Assembly (NCBI RefSeq): GCF_963576675.1 | Contig: NC_088910.1 | Coordinates: 88,666,104-88,730,103, forward strand | DNA length: 64,000 nt | Direction of reading: 5' to 3' | Origin: Euphorbia lathyris | Lineage: Eukaryota > Streptophyta > Magnoliopsida > Malpighiales > Euphorbiaceae | Shown: piece after piece, positions 46,940 through 57,368 of the stretch | Layout: every line of letters starts with the position of its first letter | How positions within the stretch are numbered: the stretch's first letter is position 1 | Position numbers and translations under genes: made by a program | The notes under the pieces: generated by a model | Database searches by the model: none | What the model was told of the DNA's origin: nothing | What the model saw: the letters and a program-made list of their open reading frames with translations, nothing else

Positions 46940-48277
46940 TGTTGAAACACCTTTTCACATAATTTTGATTTGACAAAATTGTTTAAGTATAATTGAAATA
47001 CATATTCTAAAACACACTAAGTTTAAATGCTTTGATTTATTCTACTAATGTGTTTGTTCAATGTTGAGTTAAAATTGTTTATAAGACACAAGAATTAAAA
47101 GTCCCAAGCCCAATATGGAAGTAAAGGCCCAAGTCAAACAACTCAGTACAACTCGGCCCGCGTTTGTTAAAACGCTGTCGCTTTGGACAAAACGCAACTC
47201 AGCAAAAGAAGGATCTAGAAGACCTTCGGGAACAACTTCAAGATGAAGCTGCTGAGTAGTCTCGACAAAGCGTACAAGACAGCAGCTGGCTAATGAAAAC
47301 TTCCAGACAAAGTATTTCTACTTTGGGTAAAGTTCAGACGACACAGTATGCTGTCCAGTTGACTTTACCATAAAAGGAGAGACAATCTGCTGAGCTGACC
47401 GAGGACAGAAGATACACAAATCTGATTGGCCGAGAGCTCTGAGCAAGTCAGGATGACAACAACAGGAAGCCGTTTCCCTCCAACGGTTATTTCGAAATTC
47501 GAAATGACCGATGCCCAGACGTCTCTATAAATAGTGCCATCAGAAGCTTCACTCATACAGAACTTGATCAAGCCATTACGTTGACCAAATTTCTACACAA
47601 GTTCTGCAAGCAAAGAAGCAAAGAAAAATCTTACACTACAATTCGTACATTTGTGTAAAAGTCTAGAGTGATTCTTTCAATCGTCTAAAGTGTCTTAGCA
47701 AATCATTGTATAGGACAAAACACTTATCATTTCTAGAGATAGAAAGCAGAGGCTGAGTACTCGGTTATAGTACTCAGCGTGAGATTAGGATTGAGTAGAG
47801 GTATAGAGGAAGGTACTCTTGTTATACTCAGTTGCTAAGATTGTAAAAGGTTTGAGGCTCTACCTTTAAAGAGCTCAGTAGAGGATTCGAAATCTCGGAA
47901 CGTGTTCCGGAGACAGGACGTAGGCTTAGAAGAAGCCGAACCTGGATAAATCTGCTGAGTGAAGTATTTCTTACCTTTAACTCCTTATATATATTGATTG
48001 CTTAAAATAACCAAAAACTGACCAAGTAAAGAGGTCAAGTAGAGTTGTGCGCGTTGAACATCTGAGCTCAGGAATAGACTCCAAGTGCTATCTCCTGACT
48101 CAAGCTAAGAAACTGACCTAGTCACCAGTTGACTAAGCCAGTATCTTGCTGTTTACTCAGCGCCGCTGTTAAAACCTTTTTCCTTAGAAAAAGAAGTCTG
48201 CCCTAATTGCGAAAAAAGTTTAAATAGTTCCTAACCCCCCCTTGGAACTATACTTGCAACCTTACAATGGACCAACA
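46940..48277 (+). repeat. 5' LTR of element D
   Basis: A 1338 bp LTR, TGTTGAAACACC...GGACCAACA. The TATA box CTATAAATAG is at 47525-47534. The hairpin AGTTCC - C7 - GGAACT is at about 48228-48250. Scattered differences separate it from the copy at 59016. Confidence 0.93.
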
Positions 48278-48279
48278 AG

Positions 48280-48291
48280 TGGTATCAGAGC
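48280..48291 (+). promoter_or_regulatory. Primer-binding site, element D
   Basis: TGGTATCAGAGC, two bases after the LTR, matches initiator methionine tRNA. Confidence 0.93.
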
Positions 48292-48339
48292 TTAAAAACT
48301 CACTGTAAAAGGTCTAACAACCTTGAGCTGATCCCTACC

Positions 48340-50055
48340 ATGGGCGAAAACAGCACTCGGTTTCTCCCTGGAAACCAAACAACTCAAATACTGCCTGAGG
48401 GGCTGTCCATTACTAGGCCTCCCCTATTCTTCGGGTCAAACTATACCTTCTGGAAGAATAGGATGAAAAACTTCATTTAGGCTACAAACATGAGTGCCTG
48501 GCTATCTATAGTCCAAGGCCCATTTGTACCTGTCGAAGTTGTGGCTGGCCAAACAGTTGTAAAAGCTGAGGCCAAATGGACAGAGGATGATCTTAAGAAG
48601 CTCCAAAATCACGCTTCGGCTATCAATATGCTTCACTGTGCGCTCGATGCTGCAGAATATAATAAAATCTCAGGTTGTGAGTCGGCACAAGAGATCTGGA
48701 AAAAGCTGGAAGTCACCTACGAGGGAACCAATAAAGTAAAGGAGTCCAAGGTGAATCATCAGATGAGACTGTACGAGCTGTTCGAGATGAACAATGATGA
48801 GGGCATTTCAGACATGAATGCAAGGTTTACCAACATCATTAATGAGCTCAAGAGACTTGGGAAAATCTTCACTGAGGAAGAACAAGTCAAAAAGATACTC
48901 AGGAGTCTTCCTAAAGACTGGCAAGCAAAGAAGACAACGGTTGAGGAAGCTCAGGATTTAACCACCTACAAATATGACGAACTCATCGGTTCGTTGCTGA
49001 CCCATGAGATATCCATGAAAAACTTTGAGGTGAAGGAAAAATCTGAAGACAAGAAGCAGAAATCCCTTGTCATGAAAGCTGACTCCACTGACGGGAGCTC
49101 AACTGATGATGAGGAGATGGCTATGTTCACAAGGAAGATGAGAAGGCTATTCAAGAAAAATGACAAATACTCTAAGAAGCCTTACAGAAAGTTTGATAAG
49201 TATAAAGCTGACTCAAGCGACAGCAAATACAAAAAGGACAGCTCAAAGCCCATTACATGCTTCGAGTGCCATCAAAATGGCCATATTAAGTCAAGCTGCC
49301 CCACACTGAGGAAAGACAAGAAGAGCGGGAAGAAGGCAATGGTGGCTACTTGGAGCGACAGTGATGAGTCTTCATCTACAGAAACTAAGGCCACCGAGTC
49401 AGCGAAGATATGCTTCATGGCTGACGAACTTGCTGAGCCATGCGTCTCTGAGCATGCTGACCTATCCGTCGCATCAGATGACGAGGAGCAATCAAATGAG
49501 TTTATTTCTCTTCCCCAGCTCAGAAACGATATGGTTAATGCCCTGAGTGATCTCTACACACTTGTCAAGAAGTGTAATAAGAAAGTTAGAGCACTCAGCA
49601 GGCGCTGTGATGAAGTGGAAGAGGTCAAACTGAGTGACCTCAGATTCCTTCTTCAGGACAATTCAACTCTGCATGATAACATGAAGATCATACATGAGTC
49701 TGTCTCTGAAGTCCAGTCAGTTTCAAAGAAACTGAGAAAGGACGTCACAACTATCCAGAACCAACTAAAGATTCCAAATAAAAGAAACAGTCCTCTGAGA
49801 ACTCAGTACCAAGGTACTCAGCAGAGATGGAATCCCCAGCGAAAAGTCCAGTGTGATTTTGTGGGAAGTTAGGACACACCACTAAGGTGTGCTGACAAGT
49901 CAGTGAAACATCCTAAACAGAAGGTCAGCTGTGACTTTTGTGGAAAGAATGGCCATACTGTCCATGTATGTCGCCATAAAATAAAATATGATGCTTTACC
50001 TGTTTCACCTAACAAGCAAGGACCCAAAAAGAATTGGGTACCTAAAAGTAACTAG
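48340..50055 (+). pseudogene. gag of element D, broken
   Basis: The start codon at 48340 (MGEN-) is in frame with the long open stretch from 48490. A TAG at 48478-48480 interrupts it (Gln in C, in the phrase NFIQATN). Capsid phrases match C. Knuckle 1 is CFECHQNGHIKSSC. A one-base deletion near 49856 in knuckle 2 closes the frame at 49872, and about 40 bases of the spacer before knuckle 3 are missing. Knuckle 3, CDFCGKNGHTVHVC, is uninterrupted here (49930-49971), showing what the ATACT insertion split in C. The frame then runs through GPKKNWVPKSN to the TAG at 50053-50055. Confidence 0.9.
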
Positions 50056-50060
50056 TTACA

Positions 50061-53000
50061 ATGCAGGTAAGCCTGAGATGTGCCGAGAAGTCAAAGATGT
50101 GGTATATTGACAGCGCATGCTCAAGGCATATGACGGGTGATGAAACTCAGTTCATCATGTTTGAGCGTAAACGAGGAGGAAGTGTAAGTTTTGGAGACAA
50201 CAAGAAGGGTAAGATAGTAGGGTCAGGAACCATCGGAGGTAATCCTACTATTGAATCTGTCTCCCTAGTCAGCGGACTCAAATATAACTTACTCAGCGTA
50301 GCTCAGCTATGTGACAATGGGAGAAAAGTTATATTTGATGCTACTGGATGTAAAATATACGAGGGTAATACAAATGAGTTAATTTTAAATGCCCCTCGCA
50401 TAGATAATGTCTTTATGCTAGACTTAGAGAAAAAGTTTTCAAAAACTGTGTGCTTAGTATCAAAGGAAGAGAATTCCTGGCTATGGCACAGGAGACTTGG
50501 TCATGTAAGCATGGACCTCCTGGCCAAATTAGCAAGAAAGCAATTGGTTGAGGGGCTGCCCGAACTTAAATTTGAAAAAGATCAATTATGCCACGCTTGC
50601 CAAGCTGGAAAACAAACCAAACAATCTTTTCACAGCAAAAATATTGTCTCAACTAAGCGTCCGTTAGAGTTACTACACTTGGATCTCTTTGGTCCAGTCC
50701 ATCCGCTGAGTCTGGGTGGAAGAAGATTTTCCTTGGTCATTGTAGATGACTTCTCTCGGTATACGTGGGTCATCTTGCTGACCAGCAAGGATGAAACGTT
50801 TGAGACATTTTCAAATTTGGTTAGAAAAATTGAAAATGAAAAAGACCTAAAATTAGCTCACATCCGTAGTGATAATGGTGGAGAATTCAAAAACCAAAAG
50901 TTTGTTGAATTCTGTGAAGCCAGCGGCATTGACCACAATTTTTCTGCTCTTAGAACACCTCAGCAAAATGGGGTTGTAGAAAGGAAGAACATAACTCTGG
51001 TTGAAATAGCCAGGACAATGTTGGATGAGCATAGGCTTCCAAAATATTTTTGGGGAGAGGCTGTTAACACAGCATGCTATATTCTTAATAGGGCTCTGGT
51101 TAGACCCATATTAAAGAAAACCCCCTATGAACTTTGGAAAGGACGAAAGTCCAATATTGGATACTTTCGTGCCTTTGGTTGTAGATGTTTATTTTAAATA
51201 CCAAAGATAGCTTAGCAAAGTTTGATTCAAAAGCTGATGAGGCTATCTTTTTGGGCTACTCAACAAACAGCAAAGCATACAGAGTTTTTAATAAGCGAAC
51301 TCAAGTTTTAGAAGAGTCAGTACATGTAGAGTTCGACGAAACTGACCCTGCAGGTAGATACCAGCCGCTGACCGAAGATGATCCACACTCAGTAACCACC
51401 GCTGACCAAGAACCAGCTACTGAGTCATTCACGAAAAGGCTGACCAAGAGTAAGAGTGAACCTAAGATTACTTTTACTGACCCATCTACTTCTGCAGAGA
51501 TTGTTGAAACAGAAACAGCACAAGACATAAATCTACCTAAAGAGATAAGGATTCTAAGAGGGCACTCAGAAAGTGCAATCCTTGATTCTGCTGGGAATAC
51601 CCTGATGACGAGGAATCAACTCAAGAAGTACCTCAGCAATGTTGCTTTCGTCTCAGTTCAAGAACCGAAGAATTTCGCTGAAGCTGAGTACGATGAATTC
51701 TGGATGAATGCAATGCAAGAGGAGCTCGATCAATTTAGAAGAAACGATGTATGGGAGCTGGTGCCTCATCCAAAGAGTCAAAAGACCATTGGAACAAGAT
51801 GGGTCTTCAGAAATAAGATGGATGAACAAGGGAATGTAGTCAGGAACAAAGCAAGGCTTGTAGCTCAGGGCTACAGTCAGCAAGAAGGTATTGACTACGA
51901 TGAGACCTTTGCCCCAGTGGAAAGGCTAGAGGCAATTAGAATTCTATGTGCATATGCATCTTACATGAACTTTAAATTATTCCAAATGGATGTCAAAAGT
52001 GCATTTCTTAATGGAGTTATAAACGAGGAGGTTTACGTTAATCAACCTCCAGGTTTTGAGGACCCTAAGTTCCCAAACCATGTTTACAAACTCAAAAAGG
52101 CTCTGTACGGCCTCAAGCAAGCACCACGTGCTTGGTATGAGAGGCTGACCAGTTTCCTGCTGACTAGAAATTACGTCAGGGGCAAAGCTGATAAAACCTT
52201 ATTCATTAAGAGAAAGGGTAAAGATACCCTGCTGGCCCAAATTTATGTTGATGATATAATATTTGGTGCAACTAACGAATCAATGTGCAAGGAGTTTAGC
52301 AAACAAATGCAGACTGAGTTTGAAATGTCCATGATGGGAGAACTCAACTTCTTCCTCGGTCTTCAAATTAAACAAGGAAAGAATGACATCTTCATCAGTC
52401 AAGCCAAGTATGCCAATGAGATATTAAAGAAATATGATTTGGAAAATTGCAAGCCAATATCCACTCCTATGGGCACTGACACTGTCCTCTGCGCTGAAGA
52501 GAATGGTAAGTCAGTAGACAGCAAATTATATCGAGGTATGATAGGCTCTCTACTTTACTTAACAGCCAGTAGACCGGACATTCAGTTTTCAGTATGCTAC
52601 TGTGCTAGATATCAATCTAACCCTAAGGAATCTCATTACATTGCTGTAAAAAGAATCCTTAGATACTTGCAAAGCTCAGTGAACGCAGGTTTATGGTATC
52701 CCAATACTCATGATTTTACACTCATCGGATACACTGACGCTGACTATGGACGGGATAAGCTGGAACGTAAAAGCACCTTTGGAGGATGTCACTTCTTAGG
52801 AAGCTGTCTTGTATCTTGGTTCAGCAAAAAGCAGGCGTCAGTAGCCTTGTCTACCACTGAAGCTGAGTACATTGTTGCTGGTCATTGTGTTGCTCAAGTC
52901 CTATGGATTAAGCAACAGCTTGAAGACTATGGTGTTCAAACAAAGACAATTGAAGTCAAATGTGACAACAAAAGTGCAATTGATCTTTCAAAGAACCCAA

Positions 53001-53191
53001 TTCAACACAGCAGAATGAAGCATGTCAGCATCAGACATCACTTCATTAGAGACCATGTACTCAAGGGTGAGATCAAGCTGACCTTTGTCCCAACGGACGA
53101 ACAGCTTGCGGATATCTTCACGAAGCCACTGGCCCGTGAGCAGTTCAGCATACTGAGAGAAGCAATTGGTATGTTTAATCCTCTTCAGTAA
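50061..53191 (+). pseudogene. pol of element D: PR-INT-RT-RNase H, one frameshift
   Basis: The first frame (50061-51197) has protease Asp17 in WYIDSACSRHMTG. The integrase zinc site is H143, H148, C177 and C180, and the catalytic triad D208, D271 and E307 shows exact D-35-E spacing. A one-base deletion in a T run near 51190 shifts to the second frame (51185-53191, 668 aa). That frame holds RT with [12 protein letters not shown] (catalytic Asp269) and YVDDIIFG (354-357), then RNase H with [16 protein letters not shown] and [13 protein letters not shown], and ends IGMFNPLQ. Domain order INT before RT defines Ty1/copia. Except for the single shift all catalytic residues are present. The frame differs from that of gag, with a stop between them. 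Confidence 0.95.
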
Positions 53192-53446
53192 ATTCCTGTG
53201 CTAAATGAATATGAATGCTGAGTGAATTACTATGCTGAATGATTATCTTTGCTGTGTACTCATTGAAACTAATTAAACAGCAAATACTGAGTAAACTTGC
53301 ACACTGAGTAAATTAGTTTAAACTTAAACTTAGAAATCATCCCTTTATGCAATACTGACCACTCAGAATATCAAACGATTAGTATTCTAAACGCTGAGTG
53401 TTATATCCGTTAGAATCATTGCAAAAGAACGCGTATAGCCCTAGGA
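53192..53446 (+). other. Spacer after pol of element D
   Basis: Non-coding. Unusually dense in CTGAGT/GCTGAGT-type hexamers (for example tgctgagtgaat, atactgagtaaac, cactgagtaaatt, cgctgagtgtt), as in the same region of C and A. Confidence 0.7.
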
Positions 53447-53560
53447 TGACGTATACGCCATATGTGTCATAAATGCCAGGATTATTGTCGGTTCACAATC
53501 CCGAGGCAAAACTGACACATGGATTCGGTAAGATCCATTTCTCACCTCTATAAATAATGG
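53447..53560 (+). promoter_or_regulatory. Putative internal promoter of the late ORF (element D)
   Basis: GGATGACGTATACGCC (TGACGT at 53447-53452) is followed by a TATA box CTATAAATAA at 53548-53557, 108 bp before the start codon at 53656. A CT-rich leader (ttctctctcaaaatccctct) lies between. The layout matches element A (110 bp) and the start of the same region in C. Activity is inferred. Confidence 0.58.
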
Positions 53561-53655
53561 GTAATTCCCCATTTTTATTCTTTACGCTTATCGAATACTC
53601 TGGCTAAGAAATTCCTTCTCTCTCAAAATCCCTCTAAGCTTTCCCATCCTCAACA

Positions 53656-56210
53656 ATGACTAAGGTTTCCTACAACATCTCCGGTGCTGGCCACTCTAAA
53701 CCCAGCTCCAATGACACTTCCAGGCAAACCTCTGTGCCGGAACCTACCAAAATAACCTCGCCGAGCAAAGGAAAAGCTGGCCAAACCTCTGGTCAGGGAA
53801 AACCTGTAAAATTCAGGACCTACTCCAAGGTCTTTGAGAACGTCCGCGAATGGAAAGTTGAGCCCTCAAGATGGGTATCAGAAAACTTCGTACAAAACGA
53901 ACAACCCTTCTGCGAGTGGATTTCACAAAATGGCTGGACGGAGCTGTTTTCGGTTAGGGATGAAACCTATCCTGACCTGGTAAGGGAGTTTTACCACAAC
54001 CTCAAAGTTGCAAATCACAACACTGACTATCTGTGCACAGTGGTTAAAGAGAAAACCATCTTCATCAACCCTCTCTACTTAGGAAATCTTCTCAAATTAA
54101 AAACTGAGGGAGCAAGGCTGAGAAGATCTGGAGATCAGGATGGCACTGGGTATGAACAAAACTTCTGCAAACCTAAGGGCCACTCAGGAGAAGTCTCGGC
54201 TTCATCTATGGGTCAGCACTAGAAGATGGCTCATTACTTGCTGACCTACTTCATCTACCCAAAGATCAACTGCACTACATCAGCAACAAACTTCGAGCAA
54301 TGCTTTATATGGCATATGCTGACGTACACTCCCATCAATATGCCAGTCTTTCTTGTTGCTGGTTTCCTTCGAAGTACTGGTACGCTGAGGCTAGGATCAA
54401 TCATCACAAGAATCCTCATCGACCATAAAGTTGATCTCGAAGGTGAGGAGAAGACTCGAGGAACTGAGATCACAGCTGCCTCACTGAGAGCATTAAAGTT
54501 TGGACAGCCTTTGAAGAAAGGTAAAGCTGCTGCTGCTGCTGGACAAGCTGAGAGAACTGCTGAGACAAAGAAAGGGCGAAGGACTAAGGCCCCAGATTCC
54601 CGCAAAAGGAAAACTGCTGAGACTCCTTCCAAAAATGTTGAGTCTCCAGCAAAAAGGGAGAAGTCAGCTGGTAAGTCAGCTGAGAAACGAAGCAGGCAAG
54701 GTGAGCCCGGAACTGAGGAAACTACTGAGGAACCTCAAAAGAAGCAGAAACCTTCTACACTGACTCCCCTCAATGCCATACCTACTGACTTTGTTGTACC
54801 AGGTGACTCTCACTTCACCCAGTGTCAAGGTACAATAGCTGAGTCCGAAGAACATGAGGTACAACTGGATGATCATTTCATCTCACAAGTTGAGGAAGAA
54901 CTTGATGGTGACAGTACCGAAGAAGAAGAAGAAGAAGAGGCCAGCGGTCAGGATGATGTTGAGGACTCTAAGGAGACAGCAAGTGAACATGAGACTGAGC
55001 AGGCCAATGCTGGGTTTGCTGCTGAAGATGAGCAAGTACTTGATCAACACAATGTTGATCCAGTCCAAGAACAAGCTGACCAGCCTCATGATGAGCAACA
55101 CGAATCTTCTCCTTCTCACTCAAGAGATGCTACTCAAACTGTCACTCCACCTCGTAGAAGAAGAAAGTTGGTTAAGGCCAGTGAGAAGCCTGTCAATGAA
55201 GATTTTGTGCCACCACCAACTCTTCCTGACTTTGTCGTTTCTAAGACAACCAAGGACCCGTCCTCAGTAAATCTTAAATTTTTCAAACGCCAACCAACCT
55301 CTACTGTATCGGCGCCATTAGAAAAGCAAGCCTCTGTTTCTTCCCAACAGGAACATGCCGACCAAAATTCTTCCGCCACCTCAACCAGTCAGGTTGAGCC
55401 GATTACTATTCATGCCATTTCTTCAAGCATGGTGCTGACTCCACACACTTCTGCCGTCAGCACAGACAGTATTCGGATTACCACTTCTCCAACTCAACTC
55501 TCTGCCGATCAATCAACTATACCTAAAACTCAAGTGCAGATTGAAAATACTATTCCAGTCACTGACCAGGTCACTCCTTTCACTCCTCTTCCTTCCGGTC
55601 ACACTGATGTCCCTGAAGGCTCTCAAAGCTATGTGAATGCTACTGAGTCCGGCAAAAAGCTCATTGACTCAGTTCAAGCGTTGATCAGAGACCTTCAACA
55701 TTCCAGTCCTCCTGCTGCTGGGTCTTCATCTATTGAGACTACCCAGCTCTCCCAGGTCACTCAGCTTCTCAACGAAGTTAAGGGACTCAAGGACTTGCTG
55801 AACGTCATCATATCTTTTCAAGCACAGCAAGCTAAGCAGGATTCAATAGCCAAGCTGGCTGAGATTCAGCTGACAACCGTGCAACACTTGAACTCTTTAC
55901 AATAACAAGTTTAGAAATTGTCAGCTGTGAACACCGACTATGCCACCTCATCTGAAGTACAGATGCTTTTTGCTCAGCTTCACACCGAGCAACTTAAGAC
56001 AAATGAGCAAATGGTTTCTTACAATCAGTGCTCAGTAGAGCAAATAGGTGAGGCTATTCGCTTGCTTAATCTGAATAAGCAAGAGATGGATACTGACGCA
56101 TTGAAACCGAATGAGATGCAGTCTATCATACAACAAACTTTCAACCACATTCGTCATAACAATATTCAACGTCAGTATTACGACACAGCTCTTTTGAAAA
56201 CCTTTCACCA
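53656..56210 (+). pseudogene. Late ORF ('env-like' position) of element D, broken and truncated
   Basis: The gene starts MTKVSYNISGAGHSKPSSN. Its conserved block near residues 85-185 (NGWTELFSVRDETYPDLVRE, FCKPKGHSGEVSASSMGQH) matches element A. An in-frame TAG at 54220-54222 follows; the frame then continues HYLLTYFIYPKIN, NFEQCFIWHMLTYTP and LRSTGTLRLGSIITRIL. A Lys/Ala-rich stretch (KKGKAAAAAGQAERTAETKK), an acidic run (STEEEEEEEASG) and a Ser/Thr/Gln-rich region lead to helical repeats (TQLLNEVKGLKDLLNVI). TAA and TAG near 55905-55917 break it again, and at 56210 it is cut at HQ. No signal peptide or membrane span is seen. The composition suggests a soluble, partly disordered coiled-coil protein rather than an envelope. 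Confidence 0.82.
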
Positions 56211-57306
56211 AATTGTTTATAAGACATAAAGACTAAAAGGCTAAAGGCCCAAAGGAAAGTCAAAGGCCCAAGACAACTCGGCCCGTGTAAACAAAACGCT
56301 GTCGTTATGGACAAAACGCAGCTCAGCATGAAGAAGGATCTGGAAGACTTTCTTTATCTACTTTGGAATGAAGCTGCTGAGTTGGACGACAAAGAGTACA
56401 AGACAGCAGCTGAGCAAGGAACAACTTCAAGGCAAAGTATTTCTACTTTGGGTAAAGTTCAGAAGACACAGAAAGCTGTCTGGAAGACTTTGCCATAAAA
56501 GGCGAAACATTCTGCCTGTCTGTCTAAAAGCTGCTCAGCACTGACCGAAGACAGAAGATGCAATAATCTGATTGGCCAACGGCACTGAGCGTGTACTGTG
56601 TGACAACGACATCAAGCCGTTTCCCTCTAACGGTTATTTCAAAATTTGAAATAACCGATACCTCAAGTGTCACTATAAATAGGCCTTTCAGTTGCTTCAT
56701 TCGATGCAGATCTTCACCAAGCCATTACGCTGACCAAATTTCTACTTGAAGAATCTGTGTGAAAAAGCAAAGCAAATACTTACACCAATTTCCATATTAT
56801 TGTGTAAAAGTCTAGAGTGATTATCCAATCATCTAAAGTGTCTTAGCAATTGTTGTTTAGGACAATCTTATTATCAATTCTAGAAATAGAAAGGAGAGGC
56901 TGAGTACTCGGTTATAGTACTCAGCAATAGAATAGGAGTGAGTAGAGGTATAGAGGAAGGTACTCTTGTTATACTCAGCTTCTTGTTGTAAAAGGTTTGA
57001 TGCTCTACCGTTAAAGAGCTCAGTAGAGAATTCGAAAGCTCGGAACGTGTTCCGGGGACAGGACGTAGGCGTAGAGGCCGAACCTGGATAAATCTGCTGA
57101 GTTCAGGAATAGACTTAAGTGCTATCTCCTGACTCAAAGAAAGAAGCTGACTTAGTCACCAGTTGACTAAGCTAGTGTCTTACTTCACTCAGCGCGCTGT
57201 GTAATTACTTTTCAAAGTAAAAGAAGTCAGCCTCAACGTACAAAATTTTAAATAGTTCCTAACCCCCCCCCTTGGAACTAACTTGTTACGTTATAAGGGA
57301 CCAACA
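56211..57306 (+). repeat. Truncated second copy of element C LTR
   Basis: Begins inside the LTR at the base matching 44028, so the first 138 bp are missing, and ends GGGACCAACA. It also lacks about 104 bp present in the first copy (about 44932-45036); the gap edges share CTGAGT. The TATA box is at 56674-56683 and the hairpin loop has 9 C. Otherwise it is nearly identical to 44028-45230. Confidence 0.92.
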
Positions 57307-57308
57307 AG

Positions 57309-57320
57309 TGGTATCAGAGC
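57309..57320 (+). promoter_or_regulatory. Primer-binding site, second element C copy
   Basis: TGGTATCAGAGC, as in the first copy, two bases after the LTR. Confidence 0.92.
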
Positions 57321-57368
57321 CTAAAAGCTCACTGTGCAAGGTTTAACTACCTTGAGCTGATCCCCACT

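Larger units (their letters stand above)
46940..56210 (+). mobile_element. Element D: SIRE-like retrotransposon nested in C, right end lost
   Basis: 5' LTR, primer site, gag, pol (PR-INT-RT-RH) and late ORF are in order. The sequence switches within the late ORF at 56210/56211 directly to LTR sequence of element C. The missing tail (end of the late ORF, polypurine tract, 3' LTR) is not adjacent, but a 1338 bp LTR of exactly the same length as its 5' LTR lies at 59016-60353, between ATACT repeats that match the ATACT before D. It is the most complete coding copy here, with one pol frameshift and a few stops. Confidence 0.9.
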
